A stretch of 64,000 nucleotides of DNA, from positions 18,605,034-18,669,033 of the forward strand of contig NC_051443.1 in the NCBI RefSeq assembly GCF_001649575.2, in the 5' to 3' direction. This document shows positions 35,601 through 48,700 of this stretch, in pieces. Made by a program: the position numbers and the translations under genes. A model generated the notes under the pieces. That model saw only the letters and a program-made list of their open reading frames with translations, did not search any database and was not told the DNA's origin. The DNA comes from Kryptolebias marmoratus (Eukaryota; Chordata; Actinopteri; Cyprinodontiformes; Rivulidae). Numbering within the stretch: the first letter of the stretch is position 1; every line of letters starts with the position of its first letter.

Positions 35601-36481
35601 CCTAACCCAGTGTGTTGTATCTAAGGCATAAACAATGAATGGAGCTAAGATTTGCATGAGTACATACCTACACCCTGTGCAGAACTCAAACTAAAGACTT
35701 CTGATGTTCTGGTGCTTCTCAGATTCTACAGAACTAACCGGTAACGCAGACAACACGGCACAGCTCCTGTCTGTAAAATCACATTCTGTGAGCGAGCACT
35801 CTAATTGGTTGAAGCTTTAACTGATTTCTGTTTTGGATTCTACATAATTTATTACTTTGCAAGCTAAATGGAATGAGCCAATCAGCCGGATGTAACCCTG
35901 GTAAAGCCAAAGCCAAGATGACAGCTTGCTTCTCGCAACAAGTCTGAAATCACCTTTAAATGCAAATATTACGCTCTCGACACAACACAGCATCATCAGG
36001 GTGTCTTTCTTGTGGTTGAGATAAGCGAGCCACTATTTTCCATTCGGCCAACAGAAACGCAAAGCTGGATTCAGAGTGAGAACCAGTCAGAAACTACATG
36101 CAGACTGAGCACCAGAGCTGCACGTTAATTGTTCATCCCAGCCACCAGAATAAAGTGCCGCCCGCATTCTCTTCTGAAAACTGCAGATATGAATAATCTC
36201 AACTTTTTTTTTTTAAACAGAGGGAATGAGCAGGAATGAGCTCGATTAGAAGCCACCCATGAACCTGCACCAGCGCTGTTGGTGTTTCTGTTTGAAAGTT
36301 ATTAAGAAAAAAAGGGGTTTTATTGGAAAAAAAATGAAAATACACCACAAGTGTCAAATGAGTGGGCAACTTTTGTTGAGTCCACTGCATGCAAAACTTG
36401 TCAAACTACTATATGGTCATGTAGGAACTGATACCGAGGTTTAGTGAAGAAATAAAGTGAAACACATCAAACAACAAAACT

Positions 36482-36790
36482 AGGCTTTTATGAAGGAATG
36501 CATATCACTGCCGCCTTACATACAAATGCTTTAAACAGAACTCTTTTGTGATAGGTAGCAGAATAGGTGTTGTGGATTACTCTGAACGACAACCACGCCG
36601 AATTTTAGCTCATTATCTGTAAAACTGATGGAGTAATAGCCACTTTGTGTTTGTTAGCTGTAGCAGCCATCTTGAATCAGGTTGATGTGATCACTGTATG
36701 AGAGTTGCAATAAAAGCCGTTGCCTTTCACAGCAGCAGATGATACATATCTTGGAAATAATCTTGTTGGGTCATTAAACCCCGCTATGAT
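36482..36790 (+). repeat. 300-bp modular repeat, end plus one partial module
   Basis: TATGAAGGAATGCATATCAC and CTGCCGCC at the end, then GAATTTTAGCTCATTATCTG and GTAGCAGCCATCTTGAATC. Confidence 0.65.
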
Positions 36791-37164
36791 CGTCTTCTAG
36801 TTCTAATCTAGTCTTTATTTATTTTGTGACCAAACATGGCAGTCTTATGACGTTGCAAAAAAAAAAAAAACTTCAACTAATCAGCGGACTTTATTCCAAC
36901 GAGGGCTGTTGCCGTGTGTTTGACTTTAACGTCAGTGTTTAAGATACATTTATTGCCTTTTTTTTGTGTGTGTGTGTTCAAGACTTGCTCACACGCACCT
37001 CATCAGAATGTTTGCTGTATGCCGCAATGAAACAACAGAGATGCTAAAGGACACCTTGTGCACATGTCAGACATTCAAACTGAAACTATCTGTGATTTGA
37101 ATTTGAGCATAAGTGTTTAATATTAGCTCACACAGAACACAAAGGTTACAGGCTTGCATTAAAG

Positions 37165-37265
37165 TGACTAACTCAGACAATTTTAGGGATACTGAGCTAA
37201 TATTTGGTGTGGTAGGAGCTGAGCATTGTCCTTTGAGTGCAGCACTTTGTGCGACATCTTTGCAA
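37165..37265 (-). repeat. 300-bp modular repeat, fragment
   Basis: GATACTGAGCTAATATTTGG, TGTGGTAGGAGCTGAGCATT and GTGCGACATCTTTGCAAAG. Confidence 0.6.
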
Positions 37266-37334
37266 AGTACAAGTTGTCGCTTAACCGCTGTTTAATGTTA
37301 GCCTAGCGGAGCTCAGGACATTCATTTTTGGAGC

Positions 37335-37640
37335 TCATTTTCCTTGTGGAGCAGTACAGCTGGATCATCAGCGTAAACCTGATAGTGCCCATACCTAAAA
37401 TGGGTCCAGTAACAGAACCCTGAGGTACCCCACAATGTCCGACATCATCCTGTTTACAGAAACCTTTGAAGCCCGACCTGATTCTGACGCCTGCTAATCA
37501 AAATCTTGTGACGAACAGTATCAAATGCAGAGGCGAGGTCCAGTAACACCAAATGTGTGTGGTTCCCTGAATCAGCTGACATCAAAATGTCACTGGAAAC
37601 CTTTAGTAAGGCAGTTTCTGTGGAGCGCACTGTGATTGAA
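37335..37640 (-). mobile_element. LINE (L2/CR1-like) reverse-transcriptase remnant
   Basis: The minus strand encodes STETALLKVSSDILMSADSG, then LVLLDLASAFDTVRHKILI (motif A, catalytic Asp in VLLDLASAFD) and, in a shifted frame, GVPQGSVTGPIL (the conserved GxPQGSxxGP motif). The YADD motif region is lost or scrambled. It is an old, frame-broken fragment in rc3h2 intron 1. Confidence 0.85.
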
Positions 37641-37911
37641 ACTTGTTAAAAATGTCACATTTTTCCCCCCCAAATTGGAAAATTACCATGTCATCACTTC
37701 GGCCAGTAATTTAGTCACAAATGATAGTTCAGATATCAGCCTGAAGTTCATTAAAATGTGAAAATTTGTTTAATATTTAATATTTAATTGCATTAGTTTT
37801 CTACTCAGCCTCCTCACTTAGGACTCACTGGCGTCTCTGAACGCCCCTACAACCAATAATCGGGTCTTCATAAAAAAAAATCAATTAGTTTACAGGTAAT
37901 CCAATGCAGGT

Positions 37912-37943
37912 TTTGTTTGTTTGTTTGTTTGTTTGTTTGTTTT
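37912..37943. repeat. TTTG microsatellite
   Basis: About eight perfect copies. Confidence 0.9.
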
Positions 37944-38234
37944 ACTGGCAGCAGCCCTAAATGTCACATCCCCCTCGGATGATCTGCAGCCCTCGCACTT
38001 CGCTTTCCTCGATTTAAAAGTCAGCTCATAAAAGAGGATCTTGAGGAGGAAGTTGTGGTCTTCTGTTGCAGTTCACACCCACTAGTTCTGTCACAAGACT
38101 CAAACTGTTCACAACTATGGGGGCTTTTTGGGTGTGTGTGTGTGTGACTTCATGTGACATGCTTGCTCATTTAGAAAAAAAAACAAAAACTAATGAGCCA
38201 TTAATGCAAGCAATGGGAGCCTTGTGTAAATAAA

Positions 38235-39180
38235 AGGGCTCGGCATATCGCCCACCACCTCTCGTGCCAGAGATGTCATGCTCAGATCATGCGTTGTAAA
38301 TCCCTCTCAGCTACCGTCACGTTTTTCGCCTAATGCATGTAAAACTGGCTGAGCTGTCACTATTTCTGGGTTGGGTAATATCAATGCAGCCATCTTCAGT
38401 TGAGTTTAATCCAAAGGTAAATCAGTTGTAGATGTGCAGCCAGTGATTACTTTTTGAAAGGTTCATTGAAATCCATCCAGTGGTTCATGAGATATTTTGC
38501 AGACAAACATAGCAGACTCCAGTAGAATGGCAAAGTTTTATAAACCGATCTGACTCAATCACTTAGTGCTCAGAGTATGTGTTGGGGATGACTCTCAGCT
38601 ACCATCACAACCAATCTGAGCTTCACATCTGTAAAACTGATTGGGTTACGGCCATTTTTGTGTTTTCTAAGGTCGATCAGCTGCGGCGCCCATCTTGAAC
38701 TGGACTGACACTAAAAGTTGATCAGTTGCAGATGTGCGTTCAACGATGATTTTGTGAAAGATTCGTTAAAATGCATGCAGCGGTTCATGAGATATTTTGC
38801 TAACAGACAGGCAGCGTTGACTCCAAATCGTTAATGGCGATTTTTTTTAAATTAAACAACTTGTGCAATTTGTTGTGCTCGGAATATGCGTTGGGAATCA
38901 GTCTCAGCTACTGCCGCACCAAATTTTAGCTCGACATCTGCGAAACTGACTGAATTATAGCCGTGTTTGCGTTTTATAAGGGCAGCTGGCTGTGGCGGCC
39001 ATCTTGAATCAAGTCGACTCCAGAAGTTAATCAGTTGTGGATGCGCACCCAGTGATTACTTCCTGAAGGTTTCGTTAAAGTTCGCCCAGCGGTTCGTGAG
39101 CTATTTTGCTAACAGACACGCTCACACAGAGAGAAACAAACACGGTGCAAAAACAGCATCGCCCGCCTTCGCCTTCTGTC
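38235..39180 (+). repeat. 300-bp modular repeat, three-module array with both ends
   Basis: It starts with GGCATATCGCCCACCACCTC and ends GCATCGCCCGCCTTCGCC. The landmark TTCATGAGATATTTTGC recurs at about 38491, 38791 and (decayed) 39101, a period of 300-310 bp. The palindromic end itself is eroded. Confidence 0.85.
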
Positions 39181-39599
39181 TTTAGGATGAGAGGTTCTCG
39201 CGCTCGTTGAGTCAGACAGAAATAGAGCTCTGCAGTTTCTCTGGTTCTGAAGGAACAGGTGGCTGCCAACGTGACTGCAGCCTGTAAATCACTCGGAGGG
39301 TGACACACCACTCCCCTAATTCACCAGAGCACACAGAAAGAGTGTCACCCGCGCGCGCCAAGGTGGTAAAACTCCCTACCTCCTCTCCGGGGCCCGTTTC
39401 TGTCACATGAGCGTGAGCCGCGCTCCTCCCCAAAAAACGTGGGCTCGGAGGTCCGTGGGCCACAAGCGACGGGGTTTTATATATATATATATGTAAAACA
39501 AAAAATTATGTAAACTTTGCGGCAAAGTTCGGGCGCTTATTCGACTTGAAACAGCGCGCGCGTGATGATGATGCGCATTCTTCCTCGTGTTCGTATGTT

Positions 39600-40565
39600 T
39601 GTGGCGTGTTAGCAAAATATCTCATGAACCACTGGGCGGATTTTAATGACACTTTCAGTACGTAATCATTGGATGGACATCTACAGCTGTTTAACTATGG
39701 GAGTCAACGCGGCTCAAGATGGCCGCCACAGCAAAGCGATATTAGCAGACATAAAAATGACCATGACTCTGGGAATTGTACACATTTTGAGCTCATATTT
39801 GGTGTGGTAGTAGCTGAGACTGATCCCTATCTTACACTCTGAGCAAACAAGATATGCGTTTAAAACTTTGGCATGAACTGTTAGAGTCAGCCCTCTCTGT
39901 CTATTAGCAAAATATCTCATGAACCACTGCACGGATTTTACTGAAACTTTCAGGAAATAATCAGTGCATGTGCCTCTACAACTGATTAAACTTTGGAACC
40001 AATTCTAATCAAGATGGCTGCCACAGCCAACTGAATTTATAAAACACAAAAATGGTTATAATTTAGCCATTTTTACACAGACTGAGCTAAATTTCGGTGT
40101 GATTGGAGATGAGAGATGTTCACAACTCATATTCCAGGTGCTATACATTGCACACAATCCTTGCTTAAAACTTTAGCATTTACTGTTGGAGTCTACCCTG
40201 TTTGTCTGTTATCAAAATATCTCATGAATCGCTAGATGGATTTTAATGAAACTTTCAGTAAAGATTCATAGGTTATACATTTACAACTGATTAACTTTTG
40301 GAGTTAGTCCAGTTCAAGATGGCTGCCACAGCTAACCAATTGCTATAAGTCAGTCAGTTCAACAGATGTTGTGCTAAGTTTTGGTGTGGTAGTAGCTGAG
40401 AGTCAATCACATTTGTTGATGTTGCCTCAGATTGGTTTGGTTTGACCGAAACAGCTACAACTTTGTTATTTCTCAATATAAGGCGATCTTAGTTTACAAC
40501 TCTGGCATGAAAGGCAGCGGGCGATATGCATTCTTTAAGAGAACACTAGGCCTTTGATTGCTTTC
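39600..40565 (-). repeat. 300-bp modular repeat, three-module array
   Basis: TTAGCAAAATATCTCATGAA recurs at 39609 and 39904 and, with one change, at 40209 (periods 295 and 305 bp). It closes with GGCAGCGGGCGATATGCATT and ACACTAGGCCTTTGATTG. It faces 38235-39180 across a 420-bp spacer. Confidence 0.85.
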
Positions 40566-42509
40566 TGTCTTTGATGTCATGTCTCTGGAAAAGGCTGTTT
40601 TTCAGGTTAAGACTTAATAAAAAAAACATAAGTTAAGGCTTGAAGACTTTTCTTGTCTCTTAAGAAGTGATTTTTATCGATCGAGAGCCACGGAAACGGT
40701 AAAAACTGGTCTCGTCAGCTGTTTCAGTGAACGAGGCCCTCATTAGGCTATAAAACCACTTGAATATCTCAGTTTTTTTGTTCCTCGTGCCGCGTGGTCT
40801 GTGGGGAGGCCAGCTGTGGTTTTGGTGAGCAGTTTGAACAGATGCCTCGGACGCTGAAAGCAACAGGTGCTGACTGTCTGTTCAAACAGTTGCTCGCGAT
40901 GGAGCCTGGAGGTGTCTGTGTTATGAGTTGCTGTGATTTTTTATCAGCGGGACGGAGGAGGCCACTATCCAGTTACACCAGATGACGTTATGTAAGAGGA
41001 GATGCATTCACTGCTGTTAAATGAAACTGCAAACCGTGGAAACTCGAAGCTAAAGTGTCTCGTTTCTAAAGGTGCTCCGGCCGTGTTAGTGGTTTGCTTT
41101 TTGTAAACACGAAAACACAAAAATTCTTCAAATCCATCCATTTTAACAAGACCTTGAATATTCAGAAATCACTGCCCATTCCTAATTTACGCTCAGATTT
41201 GTTGAGTAAAGTTTGCAAAAAAAAAGTGCTTTGTTTACACTAAGTGAGTACCAGCATTTCAGAATTGCGACCAATATATAGATCTGAAAAACAATTGAGG
41301 TAAACTCTTTCAAACTGCCCCATTTCATTTGATATAGTTTAGGAGGTCATGTTTGTCTTTATAGTTTGCAATGAAACATTACTTTTCTGTTTCATCCACA
41401 AATTACAGTCAAGAGAGCAATAAATTTGTCATTAAAGTAAAAATAAATGATAAAATAGTTCATGGAAACTGCCCATGTTGAGCTTTACTAGAAGATGCAC
41501 CTGTCAGAGGCTTAAAAAGGGATTTTTTTCTCTTCATGGCTGTGACGAGATTTTCTTGTTTTGGTGATGTATGTCTGTGTTTTAACTGGTAGTAAGAGAC
41601 CAAGGTCAGTACGTTGCTGGAAACCATCAGCCCGACACTATCTCTCTCTCTCTCTCACGCACACGTGTTCAGAAGTTGAACAACATTCAGTCGATCGAAA
41701 TGTTTGGGAACAGTTGACCTAAACAGAGACGTTCCCTGAAACCGGATCCTGGCATTATTTAGCTCTGTTTGTCTAATCCTGCGGCTCTGTCTGCGTTTGG
41801 CTGCTGGTTTGCTCTTTACGCTGTTATCAGGATTCAACTTGGGCTCAGTCTTTTTTAAAATGAGGAAAGTTGCGTTTTAAAAAGGATACGTCGACGTCTC
41901 TGATCACACTTTCACAATAATCACAGACGTTCACTTTTGGGGGGGCTTTCATGCAGATAATTATACTCATCTTTGCATTCTGACAAAAGATGTTTCTGTG
42001 TTCTGATTATTTAACTGGTAACTAAAGCAGTCCTGTGGTTTTTTTAGCTTTTGTTGGTGTTATATATGCTACTGGTTTGTTGTTACAGCTGTAATGAGGC
42101 GAGGGAAATACAGATCCGGACTTCAAACTTGTCTGCGTTTGTTAGGCTGAAAACAGGAACTTTTATTGCTCACATTCAGTAGTTTGTGATTTTATTGGAC
42201 ACTCAGTGCTGCCTGCGTGGTTCACTACCTGTTTATCGTCTTTAGCAAAGCTGACAGAGGAACGACATTATCTGTGCTCCGTCGTTTGCTCGATGCACAA
42301 CGTATGAGACACCGTGCTCCTGTTGCTGTCAGTTTCCAGTGTTCCTGCAGCAGAAAACCTGGAAATATTTTCACAAAGAGTATTCATTTTCTAACATAAT
42401 GTGACTTGTGCTAGTTTTAGCTTCTCTTCTGCTTGTTTTTTCTGCTAGTTGACTAGTAAGTTATGTGTAAATGACAAGAACAATGATACACAGATACATT
42501 TACAGATTA

Positions 42510-42650
42510 AAGCCCTAGCGTTCCTTGAAGGAATGCATATCGCCTGCCGCCTTTCATGCCAGAATTTTAGACTAAAATCAGCTTATGTTGAGGAATGGTG
42601 GCAGATTCGGTTAAATCTAAAAAAATAATTTAAAAATCAGTTTTGTAAGT
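42510..42650 (+). repeat. 300-bp modular repeat, palindromic end only
   Basis: The best-preserved terminus: AAAGCCCTAGCGTTCCTTG, AAGGAATGCATATCGCCTGC and CGCCTTTCATGCCAGAATTT. It lies about 40 bp before the acceptor of the Roquin-2 start exon. Confidence 0.75.
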
Positions 42651-42779
42651 GTTGCTCAAATTACTGACGTACGGTTACATCTTGTCCCTCAGAGTCCCAG
42701 TTGGCGTGCAGCTGCCGCAGCTTGTGCCATGCATTCCTCCTGAGCGCTGCGACGCCCTCCTCAGCGGCGAGGCGGCAGG

Positions 42780-45700
42780 ATGCCAGTGCAGGCGGCCCAG
42801 TGGACGGACTTCCTGTCCTGTCCCATCTGCTACAACGAGTTCGACAGTGGCGGCCACCAGCCCATCAGCCTGGGCTGCTCCCACACCGTGTGCAAGACGT
42901 GTCTCCACAAGCTGCACCGCAAGGCCTGCCCCTTCGATCAGACGCCCATCAGCACCGACATCGACCTGCTGCCGGTCAACTGCGCCCTGCTGCAGCTGGT
43001 CGGAGCGCAGGTAACGCAGGCGGAGGGATTTTTTTGTTTTTTTTCCTGCTCCAGTGACTGATTGTGAGACTGTCACATAGAGATAGCTCAGCGTTTGTTT
43101 GTGTTTTTTGCTTCTGCCAGGTCCCAGATGTTCAGCCTGTGAGTCTGGACAGCTCAGCAGATGTTGAGCACTACGAGGTCTGCAGGCTGTGCGTGGAAGA
43201 GCTGGCTCTCTACCTGAAGCCTATCAGCAGCACGAAAGGTACCGAGCCCGTGCGCACGCATAACGATGGTGCATTTGGACATTTGTCGAGAAGAATTGAG
43301 CTCTTCATATTCAGTGTGCGGGGGCTGTGTAACTTGGCATTCATACTTAGCTCACAGATCCTGACGCTGGAAGCAAAACAGCTCACAAAAAAACAGTTTT
43401 TTTATTTATTTCCCATCACAGAACCGATTGCTGAGACTATTTGTGTATGAATGAAGTATGTTTCTTTTATTGCTTTTTATTGTATATACAAACTGTTTAG
43501 ATCTTTTAAAGTGAGGTTCTTATTAATAATTATTATCTTACCCGTTGTAGATATCTCTTTGGAGACTCAGGCTATGTTTACACTACAGACAAAAATGGTC
43601 CAGATCTGATTTTTTTTTGTCCATATGTGACCATAACTGACTGCTTTATAAGTGTGAACATCACAAATCAGATTTTTTTAAATCAGAACCAGACCACTTC
43701 CATGTGTGGTTCTAAATCAGATACATATCGGATGTTTTTCAAAGCGTTCTCAGTCTGAACGGTCATGTTGCATTACACTGAAGTGTGAAAGACGACTCAA
43801 TTCTGCACCAGAGTAAGCTTGGAGATCAAATGTTAACATCGAACAAAACCAGCATGGTTTATATCTCTTTATATTTTATCAGCTTCGATTCAGAACTGAC
43901 CCACACACGCTTACACGTGCGGTGTCCTTATTTACTCCTGTAAACGCTGCGTGTGACGTCTTCTTCTGCGCATGCTGGTCGCTTCAGGGCCGTCAGCTGT
44001 TCACTCTGGAGCCTGATAGTGGTCGCATTGAAATTACAGTGTGGAGAACCATGATAGAGTAAGAGATCTGAGCAAAATAACAAATTGAAATTGAGCATTA
44101 AGACCTGCAGTGTGAATGTTGCCTTTGTGTTTAATTCTGACCGATCCTGTCTGAGGGTTTCAGATGTTATAACGCTGCAACAAAACTAAAAGTCCCCTCA
44201 TGCAGCAGCCCTGTCAGAAGGAAGTTATCAGAGATCTCTAAAATCTAAGATCAGAGTAATTTTAAGACGGCAGCAATCCACTTTTCCAAGGCCCCACTTG
44301 GACTAGCCTTTAGCTGGTCAATCAGGTCAGAATTAGACTCCAAACCTTCAAACAGAGGCCGGTAAAATAGCTATCTAAACCAGGTAAGAGGTTAATTATT
44401 TGTGACAAGATGTGGACTGATTTGAGTTTTGAAATCAGGGCTACTGATGGCTGATATACGACACTCATATTTTAAAATTTCTGGCCAATATTTAATTTTT
44501 TGTGACCAAAATATGCCAATATTTGCTTAGCTCAAATAAACAGATATTTAACAGTTATTAGAAGGGTTTTTTTAACAAAAAAATAATAAATAAAAGAGCA
44601 TTCGGTCTTAAAAAAAATTGCGGGCAACAGTAAGCTGCTTATCGCAACTGTTGCATCTTTATTTTCCTACTTGGTAACTGATTAAGTATTTACAAGCATG
44701 GCTGATTGCAGTTGTTTTAAAAGCGGCCGATATCAGCCAGAACCCCACCTCAGACGGTCTGAGCTACCGCTCTGAGGACCGTTTTCATTGCAACAAACGT
44801 CAACAATAGTCCGTTTTTCACAGATCCGTCCGGGTCTCTCCCTGCAGGTGTGGTGAACCTGAGTCCGAGCGTGCTCAGCCGGCCCATGCAGAGGAAGCTG
44901 GTGACCCTGGTGAACTGCCAGCTGGTGGAGGAGGAGGGCCGAGTGCGGGCGGTCCGCGCAGCCCGCTCGCTGGGGGAACGGACGGTGACTGAGCTCATCC
45001 TGCAGCACCAGAACCCCCAGCAGCTCTCTGCCAACCTCTGGGCAGCAGTGAGGGCACGTGGCTGCCAGTTTCTGGGGCCTGGTGAGTGTGCACGATCGAC
45101 TAAATGATTCAAATAAACAATAGGCTTTTTGGCATTTATAACCTGAGACAAACAAGCGTGCAGATCTGTTCTTTAAATGTTAAAGTAAAAACCACATTGA
45201 CAATTTTGACAATCAAGCATATTGTGAATTAGGCCAGCGCAGTCAAAAGATGTGCATTTATGTAACTCACAAAAGTACCAAAGGAGGTCATTTTAAGAAG
45301 AACAAGCTTTTAAAGTTAATTTGTTAATTTTAATTTTTTAATTTGTCGCGTTCAGTTTATGAGTCATTTTTTACAGTCAGTTTGTTGTAATGGGGGTTAA
45401 CAACAACAATGAAAGCTGAATTTTTCCCACAAAACATAATTTAGGTTCTCACTTTATTGCTGTATTTTCCTTCTCAGGGGTTGTGCTCTGAATAGACACA
45501 CTCTATGTTGTATGTTTTTTATCTTTACTGTTCGTAAATGTTTTGTCAAGTGTGTTCCCGTGCTGTAGCTGGTGTCCTGTGATGATTACTCATAGGGCAG
45601 ATTCTGAATGAGAACGAGTTTCTCATCATGATAACAGAATGAGTTCATTGAATAGACTGAGGACACCTGCTTGGGCTAGAAAAACAACCGTTTGTCACTT

Positions 45701-48700
45701 AGCTTTGCTCAGACAGTGCCACAGATTTGTACACTCAGCTCTCCTCTCTTCTCCCTCATCTGCTCTTTTTGTCATTCTGCCGCCTTCATTCACCACCTGT
45801 TGTCATCGCTCCCTCCACCTCTCTCCTTAAACCCTTCCTCAGCTATGCAAGAAGACGCGCTGAAGCTGGTCCTGCTGGCTCTGGAGGACGGCTCGGCTCT
45901 GTCCAGGAAGGTCCTGGTTTTGTTTGTCGTCCAGAAGCTCGAAGCTCGGTTCCCTCAGGCGTCTAAAACCAGCATCGGCCACGTGGTGCAGCTGCTCTAC
46001 AGGGCGTCCTGCTTCAAGGTACAGCCAAGAGCAAGGAGCTGCACTCCAAAAAACACAACACATCAATGGAACTGTACAACAGCATCTAAACAACCAGCAT
46101 CCTGCTCCATTTGAATTAATAAAAAGAAAATCACAGAACCTTTGAGAATAAATCTTTACAGAAGATTTTTAATGTGCTGGTTCACCATGAGATTCAGCTG
46201 CAGAGGTAACACAGACAGGAAAAAAACAATAACTTTCACAGTTAAGTGTCCTAGTAGGCTTTGGAAAAACCTTTTCACCTCTCAAATCATCTTTAAGTTA
46301 GCAGGATCGAGTCTGGATGTTGCTCTTGATAAGTAAAAGCCGATATATGCGATCGGTGTGTGAGCTCCTGTAAACATATTCTGTCTGCGTGTATTTCTGG
46401 ACCTGTTATCTGATGACAGCCATCACTGGCAGGGCAGAAATGCCAGCTATCTGCATGTGATGTAACTGCAGTCTAAATTTGCCCGCCGCTGCTCCGCCTG
46501 GCAGGACAGAAACAGAGGAAGAGGGATGATCTATGCAAAATCGAAGAAATCGAAAACTAAAACTGTGGGGTTCGAGTTCAGTGAACGACGGCTGGCGGCG
46601 TGCTTGTTGGCGTCTCGTGATGATTACTCATAGGGCAGATTCTGAAAGAGGGGAAAGTCCCCTTTGTGTGATCAGAATTTGAGTTTATGAGTCTGAAGAC
46701 GCCAAAAACAAGCGCCCACAAATTCTTACGTTTGAGAGAAAACATCATTGATTCATTGGCTAATCAAGTAGTCAATGGGGACAAAATAAACATGGAAAAC
46801 TGCTTAAACTCATGAGATTTTCTGTGAAAAATACAGTCTGAGTGCTGAATGACTCTGCTGAAAGTTGTTGGAGAAGCTAAAACTGAGCTGTTAAAAGCAA
46901 CTGACCAGTAGTTAGAATTAGCAAAAAGGTAGCCAAGTTGATTTCAAAGAGAACAGTGTTTTTGAAGAAACTGAAGACACCTGAATGTATTTCTAAGTTT
47001 TTTGTTATTTCAATGAAGTTAAATATTGTAAAAAGTTTCAAAAGTAGCAAAAACCAAAAGCACTGTTCTTGATTGAGCTGAATATTTTGAATAGTTTGAG
47101 TTAAAAAAAAAACACGAAGCAAATTGTAAACAGAAAAACAAAAATGTGAGTTCTGACTCCGCATTTTGCCATGAATAATTAAAGTTTATGTAAAAGTTTA
47201 GTTCTTCTTTTTGGCCAATCGTTTCATGAAACTCATCCCCTCCACAGCTGTTTCTCCTCTCATGTTCTCCTCTCTTGCCGTGTTCTCCCCGTCAGGTGAC
47301 GAAGCGCGACGAGGACTCCTCGCTGATGCAGCTGAAGGAGGAGTTTCGTACGTACGAGGCGCTGAGGAGGGAACACGACGCACAGATCGTCCACATCGCC
47401 ATGGAGGCGGGCCTTCGAATCTCACCTGAGCAGTGGTCCTCCCTGCTGTATGGAGACCTGGTCCACAAGTCACATATGCAGTCCATCATTGACAAGGTAC
47501 CATTTTTAGTCATAAACGAGTCATTCATGACAGTGTTTTTATAGATTTACAAATGTGTAATAATAATGAACTTTCTCTTTTTCATGTGCCGTAGTTGCAG
47601 TCTCCAGAATCGTTTGCAAAAAGCGTCCAGGAGCTGACAATTGTCCTGCAGAGGACAGGAGACCCCGCAAACCTCACAAGCCTTAGACCTCACTTAGAGC
47701 TACTGGCCAACATAGACCACAACCCTGGTACGTTACTTTATCAAACATCGGAATAATTCCAGTGTCTGAGTGGTTTCTTCTGTATTTTGCTTCTTTGGTA
47801 AATTTAAAGCATCACAACTTTGCCACGCAGCACATTACTGTGCCTCACTTTAAGTTACACTACAGTCCCACAGGCTGGTTTGAAAACTTTGTGAAGTAAA
47901 GAATGGAGAGACGCTAAGTTGATATGTCTGGATATTTTAATGCCGATTTGCCCCAAACTTTAATTGAGAAAGAAGATCCCCTGCAGTTAATGCCAATATT
48001 TACCAGTTTGTAGTCTTTACTTAAAGGTTTTCACTGAGCTGCAACTGGATTGAGACTAGGTGAAAGAAATCCCTCAAAATAGTGTGCTTGCCCACCTCTG
48101 CCCGTTTTAGTCCCACCTCGGCAGCTACCTCCACATGGTTTAACCTGCTGGAATAGACTTTTGACATGAATCTAGGCAGTTTGGACCTGTTTTCAGGAAT
48201 AATTATTTTGACACGGACATTTGCCTCAGGTGTTTTCCGTCAGAGGAACTGTCCGAAAGTGGCGAGACAGTTGGGAGACTCCGTCCTAAATTCTGTTTGC
48301 CAAATCCTTGCAGTCTAGAGAGACACCACCTTAAGCCTAAACCACACATCCGTCCATTTTCTTTACCTGCTTCTTCTTTCTGGGTCGTGGGGAGCTGGTG
48401 CCTAACTCTAGCAGTCACTGTGCGAGAGGCGGGGGACACCCTGGACAGGTCTCCAGTCCATCACAGGGACACATAAAGACCAACAACCATTCACGCTCTC
48501 ACTCACGGCTAGGGACAATTTTAGAGGAACCAATTAACCTAACATGCATGTTTTTGGTCTGTGGGAGAAAACCGGAGTAAACCCCACGTGAGCACAGGGA
48601 GAACATGTAAACTCCACCCAGAAAGGTACCAGGCCAGGATGCCATCCTGCAACCATCCTGCAGACAACCAAAGTTTTTATTCAGGAATGAATCATGATGT

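Larger units (their letters stand above)
33189..42692 (+). other. rc3h2: rc3h2 intron 1, about 9.5 kb, repeat-rich
   Basis: No coding exon is recognised. It contains Tc1 copy 2, a CA/TA microsatellite, a GT/G run, a LINE reverse-transcriptase remnant (37335-37640), a hairpin (34734-34767) and six modular-repeat pieces, including two opposed three-module arrays. Confidence 0.6.

Noticed and set aside
46810..46830. Second CDE-like hairpin (TTTTC-TGT-GAAAA)
   Set aside because: It lies in an rc3h2 intron, not in mature mRNA, and such A/T-rich stems arise by chance.
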